Source of the DNA: Aquabacterium sp.
GTDB taxonomy: Bacteria; Pseudomonadota; Gammaproteobacteria; Burkholderiales; Burkholderiaceae_C
Direction of reading: 5' to 3'
Assembly (NCBI GenBank): GCA_030654555.1
Contig: JAURXG010000181.1
Location: 1-5,937 of the forward strand
DNA: 5,937 bases
The position numbers were made by a program, and so were the translations under genes. This document shows positions 1 through 5,733 of this stretch, one piece after another (positions within the stretch are counted from its first letter, which is position 1; each line of letters begins with the position of its first letter). A model generated the notes under the pieces. It saw only the letters and a list, made by a program, of their open reading frames with translations, did no database searches and was not told where the DNA came from.

Positions 1-304
1 GGCGGTAGGCGATGATGGCCAGCGTCTCCATCGCGGCGCGCGAGTAGCGTGGCGGCTTCTCGGGGTGCAGCCGGTCGAGGAACACGCGCATCTCGGGCCG
101 GCTCTGGAAGCGCCAGCCCGAGGCCAGCGCCACCAGCTCGACGCCGCGGTCTTCCCAGTCGCGCACCAGCTCGTCGAGCAGGCTGCGCAGGGTGTCGGCG
201 CCCACCTGCTCGTCGAACAGGTTGCGCAGGTCGCGCAGCGGCATCGGCTGCTGGGCGCAGATGAGCGCGGTCTCGAGGACGCGCTTGGCCTCGTGGGTAT
301 TCAT
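1..304 (-). CDS. scpB: ScpB, segregation and condensation protein B (N-terminal part, cut by window edge)
   Basis: ScpB is the winged-helix subunit that joins the kleisin ScpA and the SMC ATPase to compact and separate chromosomes in the cytoplasm. The open frame runs from ATG at 304 to the left edge, about 101 codons; the family is usually around 180-280 residues, so about half or more is missing. It starts MNTHEAKRVLETAL, then carries the family-typical stretches GVELVALASGWRFQSRPEM, LHPEKPPRYSRA and METLAIIAYR, the last being the end of the first winged helix and start of the second. The start is supported by AGAGG three bases upstream and by a TGA in frame ten codons before it. The gene lies in the same direction as rluD but 348 bp downstream of it, so it probably has its own promoter. 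Family assignment is firm; the rest of the gene cannot be seen. Confidence 0.92.
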   Translation of the reverse strand, partial: MNTHEAKRVLETALICAQQPMPLRDLRNLFDEQVGADTLRSLLDELVRDWEDRGVELVALASGWRFQSRPEMRVFLDRLHPEKPPRYSRAAMETLAIIAYR

Positions 305-323
305 GAACCTCTGTTCGGGGTGG

Positions 324-342
324 GCCGTTGTGATTCAACGGC
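324..342. repeat. 7-bp perfect inverted repeat in the scpB leader
   Basis: GCCGTTG and CAACGGC flank a 5-base loop (TGATT). The repeat sits about 20-38 bases upstream of the scpB start codon. In the scpB transcript it would form a short hairpin just before the ribosome binding site; on DNA it could be a small operator. No T-run follows it on either strand, so it is not a good terminator. Confidence 0.45.
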
Positions 343-551
343 TCGGGACCATCGCATGGGGCGTGATGACTCGGGTGCGGCGCCGGTCAGGCGCGGGGCA
401 GGCGTCTTGTGGACGGCTGCGCACGGGGTTTCATCGGTTTGTTGTGGACGCCCGGCTCAGACCGCTGCGTCCCCTGGAGACCCGGCCGCAGCTTCTGCGC
501 GCCTGGGTGCTGCCGCAGGCTGCTCCGGAACATCTTCGGACCAACCTGCCT

Positions 552-589
552 GGGTGGTGGCCTCAGCGCGGGATGTCGATCCACCGCCC
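552..589. repeat. 9-bp hairpin with 20-base loop in the rluD-scpB spacer
   Basis: The segment 552-560 (GGGTGGTGG) pairs with 581-589 (CCACCGCCC). Read as plus-strand RNA all nine pairs form, counting one G-U pair at 555/586. Read as minus-strand RNA the same position is an A-C mismatch. It is next to a second inverted repeat at 515-549. In such GC-rich DNA a chance origin is possible. Confidence 0.3.
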
Positions 590-611
590 TGCTGCCCCAA
601 CCGAATGAGCC

Positions 612-617
612 ATTCTA
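612..617 (-). promoter_or_regulatory. Possible -10 box of an orphan promoter reading toward scpB
   Basis: On the minus strand the sequence GGGCTAGAATGGC contains TAGAAT, five of six matches to the sigma-70 -10 consensus, in otherwise GC-rich DNA. It lies 35 bases beyond the rluD stop and about 300 bases upstream of the scpB start. A transcript would begin near 605. No good -35 element is visible 16-18 bases upstream, so the call rests on the -10 alone. The only ORF directly behind it is 16 codons long (start ATG inside the GAATGG string). Confidence 0.3.
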
Positions 618-652
618 GCCCGGGATTGCGTGGCGCGTGCCCGGCCGTCGTT

Positions 653-1678
653 TCAGGCAGGAACCACCCGCGCCCAGGCCGCCGCCAGATCGGCCGGCAG
701 CGCTGCCGAAAACACCATCGTGCGGTCGTCGTCGGGGTGCTGGAAGGCCAGCTCGGCAGCATGCAGCGCCTGCCGCGCCAAGCCCAGTGCCGGCTTGCCG
801 CCATAGAGCGCATCGCCCACCAGCACATGCCCGCGCCAGGCCAGGTGCACCCGGATCTGGTGGGTGCGGCCGGTGTGCAGGCGGCAGCGCACCGCGGTGA
901 TGCTGCCCTTGCCGTCGCCCGCCTCGCCGGCCCACACGGCCAGCCGCTCGACGTCGGTGCGCGCCGGCTTGCCGGTGGCCACCACGGCCATGCGCAGGCG
1001 CGACACCGGGTCGCGGCCGATCGGCGCCTCGATCGTGGCCTGCTCCCAGGGCACCCGGCCCTGCACCAGCGCCAGGTAGATGCGGCGCACCTCGCGCGCG
1101 GCGATCTGGCGCACCAGGTGGGTCATCGCCGGCAGCGTCTTGGCCACCACCATCAGGCCGGTGGTGTCCTTGTCGAGCCGGTGCACGATGCCCGCGCGCG
1201 GCAGTGCCGACGCGCCGGCGTGGTGGGCCAGCAGGCCGTTGAGCAGCGTGCCCGACCAGTTGCCCGGCGCCGGGTGCACCACCAGGCCGGCGGGCTTGTC
1301 GACCACCAGCAGGTGCTCGTCCTCGTAGACCACCGCCAGCGGCATCAACTCGGGCCGGAAGGCCTGGCTCTCGGCCGTGGGCGCCAGTGTCACGCGCAGG
1401 CGCTGGCCGGCGCGCAGCTTGCGCGCGGCGGTGGTCTGCACCTGGCCGTCCACCTGCACGTGAGCACGGGCTATCAGCTGCTGCAGCCAGCTGCGCGAGA
1501 ACTCGCCCGCCAGCGCCACCAGCGCCTTGTCCAGCCGCAGGCCATGCTGGGCCGAGCTGATGACGGTCTCACGGGTCTCGACCTCGGCGTCGACGGGGTT
1601 GTCCGCCGCCAGGTCGGGGCCGATGTCGGCCTCGGGGTCCAGCGCCTCGTCGGGCAGGGGGCCAGGAGACGCGGCCAT
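653..1678 (-). CDS. rluD: RluD, 23S rRNA pseudouridine synthase D
   Basis: RluD converts uridines of helix 69 in 23S rRNA (E. coli positions 1911, 1915 and 1917) to pseudouridine during 50S subunit maturation. The protein is 341 residues from the chosen ATG, close to the family's ~325. An acidic N-terminal tail (1-45) leads into an S4 RNA-binding domain (about 46-98, GLRLDKALVAL). The synthase domain (about 115-335) holds the catalytic motif HRLDKDTTG at 166-174, with Asp169 as the nucleophile, and GRTHQIRVHL at 270-279. Both are intact. The same frame stays open another 78 codons upstream to 1912, but that part is antisense to bamD and does not look like the family, so ATG 1678 was chosen. 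There is no clear Shine-Dalgarno. The gene is divergent from bamD, as in E. coli. The usual downstream partner pgeF (yfiH) is not here. RluC-type specificity cannot be fully excluded, but the bamD neighbour favours RluD. Confidence 0.93.
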   Translation of the reverse strand: MAASPGPLPDEALDPEADIGPDLAADNPVDAEVETRETVISSAQHGLRLDKALVALAGEFSRSWLQQLIARAHVQVDGQVQTTAARKLRAGQRLRVTLAPTAESQAFRPELMPLAVVYEDEHLLVVDKPAGLVVHPAPGNWSGTLLNGLLAHHAGASALPRAGIVHRLDKDTTGLMVVAKTLPAMTHLVRQIAAREVRRIYLALVQGRVPWEQATIEAPIGRDPVSRLRMAVVATGKPARTDVERLAVWAGEAGDGKGSITAVRCRLHTGRTHQIRVHLAWRGHVLVGDALYGGKPALGLARQALHAAELAFQHPDDDRTMVFSAALPADLAAAWARVVPA

Positions 1679-1698
1679 TAGAATCGTTTGATTTGCAT
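1678..1698 (-). promoter_or_regulatory. Possible six-codon upstream ORF overlapping the rluD start (TAATG)
   Basis: On the minus strand an ATG at 1698 opens a tiny frame MQIKRF whose TAA stop shares its last A with the rluD ATG (TAATG). Such an overlap could couple translation of rluD, which otherwise lacks a visible ribosome binding site. The mini-ORF has no clear ribosome binding site either, and it would be lost if transcription starts near 1690. Chance is a serious alternative. Confidence 0.2.
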
Positions 1699-1742
1699 AT
1701 TTGCCTGGAAGGACGCCGGCCGCAACGCGGCTGCCGACACCG
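1679..1742. promoter_or_regulatory. Divergent promoter region between rluD and bamD
   Basis: This 64-bp interval separates two divergent start codons and its rluD-proximal half (1679-1705) is clearly AT-richer than anything nearby. For bamD, TAGAAT at 1679-1684 is a five-of-six -10 match and would give a leader of about 50 bases; no good -35 is seen. For rluD, TTGCGG (minus strand, 1725-1720) lies 17 bases from AAATAT (1702-1697), a weak pair. GGAAGGA at 1708-1714 looks like a ribosome binding site but has no suitable start codon at the right distance. Promoter location is reasonable from layout; the exact boxes are tentative. Confidence 0.45.
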
Positions 1743-2585
1743 ATGAACTTGTTCAAGGTTTTGACCCCGCTGCACTCGCTTTCGGGCCCTGCCCTGCGGC
1801 GCCCCCGGGCGGGCTGGGTGGCGCTGATCGTGCTGGCGGCCCTGGCCGGTTGTGGCAGCAACCCGCTGGACGACGACCGCAACTCGCCCGAGAAATTGTA
1901 TGCAAGTGCCAAGGAAGACCTGAACGCGGGCAGCTACGACCAGGCGATCAAGCAGCTGGAGCGGGTCGAGGGCCGGGCCTCGGGCACCTTGCTGGCCCAG
2001 CAGGCCATGCTCGACCTGGCCTACGCCAAGTGGCGCATCAACGAGCGGGTGGAGGCCATCGCCACGCTCGACCGCTTCATCAGGCTGCACCCGTCCAGCC
2101 CGGCGATGGATTACGCGCTGTACCTGAAGGGCATCGTCAACTTCAACGACACGATGGGCTTCCTCAGCAGCATCTCGCGGCAGAGCCTGTCCGAGCGTGA
2201 CCAGCAGGCCTCGCGCGATTCGTTCCAGGCCTTCGCCCAGCTGGTGCAGCAGTACCCCGACTCGAAGTACAGCGACGACGCCCGCGCGCGCATGGACTAC
2301 ATCGTCGGCTCGCTGGCCGAGTACGAGGTGCATGTCTCGCGCTACTACTATCGGCGCCAGGCCTACGTGGCCGCGGCCAACCGGGCCCAGCTGGCGGTGC
2401 GCGAGTACCCGCAATCGCCCTCGGTGGAAGAGGCGCTGTACATCATGGCCGCCAGCTACGACCGGCTGGGCCTGACGCAGCTGCGCGACGACGCCGAGCG
2501 CGTGCTCAAGCAGAACTACCCGAACACCCGCTACATCAAGGACGGCGTGCGCGTGCCCGAGCGGGCCTGGTGGCAGTTCTGGTGA
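1743..2585 (+). CDS. bamD: BamD (ComL), outer membrane assembly lipoprotein
   Basis: BamD is the essential lipoprotein of the BAM complex, which, with BamA, folds beta-barrel proteins into the outer membrane; it sits on the periplasmic face. The 280-residue product has a lipoprotein signal: a long basic n-region (RRPR at 19-22), a hydrophobic core (26-35) and the lipobox LAGC ending at Cys37, the predicted lipidated residue. The mature part is a tetratricopeptide-repeat array with family-typical strings: LYASAKEDLNAGSYDQAIKQLE, ATLDRFIRLHPSSPAMDYALYLKG, FQAFAQLVQQYPDSKY, and EYEVHVSRYYYRRQAYVAAANRA, the last near the C-terminal repeats. ATG 1743 was chosen over an in-frame TTG at 1701 because it gives the more normal signal peptide; no strong Shine-Dalgarno supports either. 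The signal peptide is longer than E. coli's, and the C-terminus ends WWQFW. The gene appears monocistronic, closed by the terminator at 2623-2653. Confidence 0.94.
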   Translation: MNLFKVLTPLHSLSGPALRRPRAGWVALIVLAALAGCGSNPLDDDRNSPEKLYASAKEDLNAGSYDQAIKQLERVEGRASGTLLAQQAMLDLAYAKWRINERVEAIATLDRFIRLHPSSPAMDYALYLKGIVNFNDTMGFLSSISRQSLSERDQQASRDSFQAFAQLVQQYPDSKYSDDARARMDYIVGSLAEYEVHVSRYYYRRQAYVAAANRAQLAVREYPQSPSVEEALYIMAASYDRLGLTQLRDDAERVLKQNYPNTRYIKDGVRVPERAWWQFW

Positions 2586-2622
2586 CTCGGCCGTCGGCCT
2601 CGCGGCCGGCTTGATGCCCCCC

Positions 2623-2653
2623 GAACGCCGCGTTGACCGCGGCGTTCTGTTTT
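2623..2653 (+). terminator. Rho-independent terminator of bamD
   Basis: A perfect 10-bp stem, GAACGCCGCG (2623-2632) with CGCGGCGTTC (2638-2647), closes a 5-base loop (TTGAC) and is followed by TGTTTTCT. It starts 37 bases after the bamD stop. The T-rich tail exists only in the plus direction; on the minus strand the stem is followed by a run of G and C. It therefore suits bamD and probably not yoaA, even though it lies immediately beyond the yoaA stop. A smaller 7-bp hairpin (2593-2610) precedes it. Confidence 0.85.
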
Positions 2654-2654
2654 C

Positions 2655-4676
2655 TCACGCCGCGGCGTTGATCGCCGCGATCTCGTCCAGCCAGGCCAGC
2701 GCGTCGGCCTCGGTGTCGAGCGTGCCCATCGGCGGCAGCGCGGCGCGCAGCTTGCGCCCGTAGGGCATCTGGCGCAGCCGCGGGTCGGCGATCACCAGCA
2801 GGCCCAGGTCGGTCTCGCTGCGGATCAGCCGCCCGGCGCCCTGCTTCAGCGAGATCGCCGCCTCCGACAGGTAGTAGTCGTTGAACGGGTCGCGCCCGCG
2901 CGACGCCAGCTCCTTGCTGCGCGCCTGCACCAGCGGGTCGTTCGGCGGCGGGAACGGCAGCTTGTCGATGATCACGCACTGCAAGGCCGAGCCCGGCACG
3001 TCGATGCCCTCCCAGAAACTGGCCGAGCCGACCAGCACGCTGCCCGGCGTGTCCAGGAAACGCTGCAGCAGCGTGCGCTTGGGGTGCGTGCCCTGCACCA
3101 GCACCTGCAGCGGCGTGCCGGCGGCGTTGGCGGCCTCGGTCAAGGCCTCGGCGATCACCGGCAGCACCCGCAGCGTGGTGGTCAGCACGAAGGTGCGCCC
3201 GCCCAGCCGGCCGGCCAGGCGCGCTGCCAGCGCGCCCACCGCCGCCGGATGGCCGGCTTCGTTGGGCTTGGGAAAGCGCGGCGGCACCCAGGTGCGGGCA
3301 TGCGCCGGGTAGTCGAACGGGCTGCCCACGCGCAGCTTGCGCGCATCTTCCAGCGCGGCCGACTCGGTGAACCAGCTCAGGGCGTCGTCGCTGCCCAGCG
3401 TGGCCGAGGTGAAGATCCAGGCGCGTGGCGCCAGCGCGCGCTGCTCGGTGAACAGGTCGCGGATGTGCAGCGGCGATTCGACCAGCCGGGCGTCGCGCGG
3501 GCCGATGTCGATCCAGCGCACGCGGTCGGTGGCCGCCGGCAGCTCGAAGGCGTGTGCCAGCTGCGCGATGCGCCGCCCGCGCTCGACCAGCCGGGTGAAA
3601 TCGGGCGAGGTGGCCTCGACCAGCAGGGCCGCGTCGCGCGCCGCATCGGCCGCCACCGCCAGGCCTTGCAGCGCCTGCTCGAAGGCTTCGTCGCCGCAGC
3701 GCTCGTCCCAGCGCAGCTTGAGGATGCCCCTGATCTCGCGCAGCGGCCCGGCACAGGCCAGCCGCAGTTCGCGCGCCGCCTTGTCCAGCCCGCCGGCCAC
3801 GGCTTGCCAGTCGGCCAGCCCGCGGGCATGGGTCAGCCCAGCGGCGATCAGGTCGCGGCCGAAGTCCAGCGCCTGGTTCGTCGACAGCATCGTGCCCAGG
3901 AACTGCAGGCCGGTCTCCACCAGCTGGTGGGCCTCGTCGAAGACCGCGGCGTCCACCGTGGGCAGCAGCTCGGCCACGCCGCTGTCGCGCAGCGACAGGT
4001 CGGCGAAGAACAGGTGGTGGTTGACGACCACCAGGTCGGCGGCCATCGCCTCGCGCCGGGCCTTGACCACGTGGCAGTCGCGGAACTGCGGGCACTCCTG
4101 CCCCAGGCAGTTGTCGCGGGTGGAGGTGACCAGCGGGATCACCGGGCTGCGGTCGTCCAGGCCATCGATCTCGGCCAGGTCGCCGGTGGTGGTGCCGTGT
4201 GCCCAGGTCTCGATGCGGGCCAGCGCACGCACCGCAAAGCGGTCGGGCAGCGTGCCGGTCTCGCGCGCCTGCTGCAGCCGGTGCAGGCACAGGTAGCTGC
4301 CGCGGCCCTTGAGCAGCGCGATGCGCACCGGCACGCGCAGCGCATCGCGCAGGCGCGGCAGGTCGCGCAGGAAGAGCTGGTCCTGCAGGCTCTTGGTGGC
4401 GGTGGAGACCAGCGCACGCCGGCCCGACAGCAGCAGCGGCACCAGGTAGGCGAAGGTCTTGCCCACGCCGGTGCCGGCCTCGGCCACCAGCGTGGCGCGC
4501 TCCTCCACCGCGTTGGCCATGGCCTCGGCCAGCTGCTGCTGCACGTCACGCTCGACGAAACCGGGATCGGCCTGCGCCAGCGCGCCCTGCGGACCCAGCG
4601 CCTCGCGCGTGGCGCGGGCCAGGTCGCCCGACCCAATCGGGCCGATCGGGCCGGTGTCGTCGTCGGCTGACGCCAT
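2655..4676 (-). CDS. yoaA: YoaA-type ATP-dependent DNA helicase (DinG/XPD/Rad3 family, 4Fe-4S)
   Basis: This is a superfamily 2 iron-sulfur helicase related to XPD and DinG, expected to unwind DNA 5' to 3' with ATP during repair of stalled replication; E. coli YoaA works with HolC, the chi subunit of polymerase III. The 673-residue protein is full length (E. coli YoaA is a little over 630). Walker A is AGTGVGKT at 67-74. Four cysteines, 130, 190, 195 and 201, fit the 4Fe-4S cluster, within KGRGSYLC and DNCLGQECPQFRDC. Motif II is DEAH at 247-250. Later motifs are FTSATLG (422-428), GSASFWEGIDVPG (550-562) and QGAGRLIR (612-619). Strings such as PLVTSTRDNCLG and VVNHHLFFADLSLRDSG fit YoaA better than DinG. 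ATG 4676 shares its A with the stop of the upstream DUF465 gene (TGATG), indicating coupled translation. The stop lies two bases past the bamD terminator. Confidence 0.93.
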   Translation of the reverse strand: MASADDDTGPIGPIGSGDLARATREALGPQGALAQADPGFVERDVQQQLAEAMANAVEERATLVAEAGTGVGKTFAYLVPLLLSGRRALVSTATKSLQDQLFLRDLPRLRDALRVPVRIALLKGRGSYLCLHRLQQARETGTLPDRFAVRALARIETWAHGTTTGDLAEIDGLDDRSPVIPLVTSTRDNCLGQECPQFRDCHVVKARREAMAADLVVVNHHLFFADLSLRDSGVAELLPTVDAAVFDEAHQLVETGLQFLGTMLSTNQALDFGRDLIAAGLTHARGLADWQAVAGGLDKAARELRLACAGPLREIRGILKLRWDERCGDEAFEQALQGLAVAADAARDAALLVEATSPDFTRLVERGRRIAQLAHAFELPAATDRVRWIDIGPRDARLVESPLHIRDLFTEQRALAPRAWIFTSATLGSDDALSWFTESAALEDARKLRVGSPFDYPAHARTWVPPRFPKPNEAGHPAAVGALAARLAGRLGGRTFVLTTTLRVLPVIAEALTEAANAAGTPLQVLVQGTHPKRTLLQRFLDTPGSVLVGSASFWEGIDVPGSALQCVIIDKLPFPPPNDPLVQARSKELASRGRDPFNDYYLSEAAISLKQGAGRLIRSETDLGLLVIADPRLRQMPYGRKLRAALPPMGTLDTEADALAWLDEIAAINAAA

Positions 4677-4897
4677 CAGGCCGGTTCCGGCGGATCGATG
4701 TCCGATTCGACCCGGGCGATCAGGTCGCGCAGCAGCAGCCGGCGCTTCTTCAGCCGCCGCAGCGTCAGTTCGTCCACCGGCGCCTGCTCGGCCGCGCGGT
4801 CGATCAGGTTGTCGAGATCGGCATGCTCCATGCGCAACTCGATCAGCTGGCGCTGCGGCGAGCGCAGGTTGATGTCGCTGGGCGGCTCGGTGTTCAT
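4676..4897 (-). CDS. Small YdcH/DUF465-family helical protein upstream of yoaA
   Basis: The product is 73 residues from ATG 4897. It is highly charged, with no signal peptide or membrane segment, and is probably an all-helical, coiled-coil-like cytoplasmic protein. The pattern of an HADLDNLID stretch (residues 25-33) followed by DELTLRRLKKRRLLLRDLI (42-60) is typical of DUF465 (YdcH-like), whose members end near LKKxRLxLKDxI. The function of this family is not established. The stop codon overlaps the yoaA start (TGATG), so the two are co-translated. The same frame extends ten codons further to ATG 4927, which has AGGA eight bases upstream but would overlap the start of the divergent PP2C gene and run through the shared promoter; ATG 4897 was preferred because the proposed -10 box then lies outside the gene and the N-terminus resembles the family. 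Start choice is uncertain; family assignment is likely. Confidence 0.8.
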   Translation of the reverse strand: MNTEPPSDINLRSPQRQLIELRMEHADLDNLIDRAAEQAPVDELTLRRLKKRRLLLRDLIARVESDIDPPEPA

Positions 4898-4925
4898 CGG
4901 TGGCCGCAGTTTATAGTGCGGCGCC
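4898..4925. promoter_or_regulatory. 28-bp divergent promoter with operator-like inverted repeat (4903-4922)
   Basis: The gap between the DUF465 and PP2C starts contains the only AT-rich island in this area. Overlapping -10-like boxes read outward in both directions: TATAGT (plus, 4912-4917) and TATAAA (minus, 4915-4910), each five of six matches. No clear -35 elements are visible. The island is flanked symmetrically by GCCGCA (4903-4908) and TGCGGC (4917-4922), a perfect 6-bp inverted repeat with an 8-bp spacer. A repressor or activator bound there would cover both -10 boxes. Transcripts starting about seven bases beyond each box would have almost no leader. Confidence 0.45.
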
Positions 4926-5705
4926 ATGAGTGCCGTCCTGCCCCAGGTCCCCCAAGCCTACCGAATGCTGGCCGCCACCGCCCTGCACCGGGGCGATCGC
5001 CCGTACCAGCAGGATCAGGTGCAGATCCTGCGCCATGCCCGCGTCAAGGACTGCCTGCTGGCGGTGCTGGCCGACGGCATGGGCGGCAAGAGCGGCGGCC
5101 GCAAGGCCGCCGACCAGGTGGCGCTGACCGCCCGCCAGCTGTTCGACCGCCATGTGCCGGCCAAGGACAACCCGGCCGACCTGCTGCGCCAGCTGGTGCT
5201 GGAATCACACCTGATGATCAAGCTGACCGCGATCACCGCCGAGGAAGAGCCGCACAGCACGGTGGCGGCCTTCCTGCTGGGGCCGGGGCTGGCCTGCGAC
5301 GTGGTGCATGCGGGCGACTCACGCGTCTACCACTTCCGCGGCGCCGATCTGGTCAGCCGCACACTGGACGATTCGTACGTGCAGCGCCTGATCGACGAGG
5401 GCAAGATCAACGAGGAGCAGGCCAACACCCATCCGCAGGGCAACCTGCTGACCGGTTGCCTGGGCACTCCGGCCGAGCCCCCGGTGACGCTGCACCACAT
5501 CGACGCGGTGCTGCCCGGCGACACGCTGATGTGCTGCAGCGACGGGCTGTGGCACTACTTCACGCCGCGCGAGATGGGCATGTACGTCAACAGCTTTGCG
5601 CCGCGCGATGCGGGCGAGATGATGGTCACGCGGGCGCGCCAGCGCGCCAACGGCCACGGCGACAACCTGTCGCTGGCGATGGTCAAGATCGAGCAGATTC
5701 CTTGA
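4926..5705 (+). CDS. PP2C-family serine/threonine protein phosphatase
   Basis: A 259-residue single-domain, metal-dependent phosphatase that removes phosphate from serine or threonine side chains; soluble, with no signal peptide or membrane segment. The PP2C motifs occur in order: RPYQQD (25-30), LADGMGG with metal-binding Asp50-Gly51, STVAAFLL (111-118), HAGDSRVYHFR (128-138), a TGCLGTP stretch (176-182), CSDGLW with Asp206 (204-209), and GDNLSLA with Asp246 (245-251). All the acidic metal ligands are present, so it should be active. The closest general types are the bacterial Stp/PstP/PppA phosphatases, which usually counter a Hanks-type kinase; no kinase gene is visible here. The ATG follows the divergent promoter directly and has no clear Shine-Dalgarno, so a near-leaderless transcript is possible. 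Substrate is unknown. Confidence 0.9.
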   Translation: MSAVLPQVPQAYRMLAATALHRGDRPYQQDQVQILRHARVKDCLLAVLADGMGGKSGGRKAADQVALTARQLFDRHVPAKDNPADLLRQLVLESHLMIKLTAITAEEEPHSTVAAFLLGPGLACDVVHAGDSRVYHFRGADLVSRTLDDSYVQRLIDEGKINEEQANTHPQGNLLTGCLGTPAEPPVTLHHIDAVLPGDTLMCCSDGLWHYFTPREMGMYVNSFAPRDAGEMMVTRARQRANGHGDNLSLAMVKIEQIP

Positions 5706-5712
5706 ATCGCCG

Positions 5713-5733
5713 CTGACGGCGCCGGCCCGTCAG
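5713..5733. terminator. Convergent hairpin between the PP2C gene and the partial gene on the right
   Basis: CTGACGG (5713-5719) and CCGTCAG (5727-5733) form a perfect 7-bp stem with a 7-base loop, eight bases after the PP2C stop. The right arm includes the stop codon of the convergent minus-strand gene. There is no T-run in either direction, so it may only be a weak or Rho-assisted terminator. A second GC-rich inverted repeat follows at 5733-5754 inside the neighbouring gene. Confidence 0.35.

Larger units (their letters stand above)
305..652. other. 348-bp spacer between rluD and scpB with no convincing gene
   Basis: No frame here on either strand gives a protein I recognise. The open frames that cross it are long only because stops are rare at this GC content, and they continue antisense into neighbouring genes. 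The spacer is less regular in third-base GC than the genes around it. It contains a TAGAAT box on the minus strand (612-617), a 9-bp hairpin (552-560 with 581-589), a smaller nested hairpin (515-519 with 545-549, enclosing 524-527 with 537-540), and a 7-bp inverted repeat next to scpB (324-342). It also has two 9-bp direct repeats: TTGTGGACG at 407-415 and 442-450, and GCCTGGGTG at 501-509 and 548-556. It could be a long scpB leader, a structured RNA gene or a rearrangement scar. I found no tRNA, tmRNA, SRP RNA or RNase P signature. Confidence 0.6.

Noticed and set aside
407..450. Two TTGTGGACG repeats as possible DnaA boxes
   Set aside because: Only six of nine positions fit the DnaA consensus and there are just two copies without an AT-rich region, so an origin or DnaA control is not supported.
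510..525. Resemblance of AGCCTGCGGC (minus strand) to part of the 3' half of E. coli 6S RNA
   Set aside because: The match is about ten GC-rich bases recalled from memory, lies in the middle rather than near the end of the possible transcript, and I could not build the closing stem and central bubble of 6S RNA around it.
65..1681. Long plus-strand open frame of 538 codons over scpB, the spacer and rluD
   Set aside because: It is antisense to two clearly recognisable genes, its protein is His/Gln/Arg/Ala-rich without any family resemblance, and such frames are expected where stop codons are rare.
1679..1912. 78-codon N-terminal extension of rluD
   Set aside because: It runs antisense into bamD through the shared promoter region and does not resemble RluD proteins, which normally start shortly before the S4 domain.
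4633..4655. Short tandem-like repeat of GGGCCGATC type at the start of yoaA
   Set aside because: It encodes the Pro-Ile-Gly-Pro-Ile-Gly stretch near the N-terminus; two copies only, with no sign of phase variation.
3084..4670. Plus-strand frame of 528 codons antisense to yoaA
   Set aside because: The minus-strand helicase has all its motifs, whereas this frame encodes low-complexity Gln/Arg/Ala-rich sequence; it is a shadow of yoaA.
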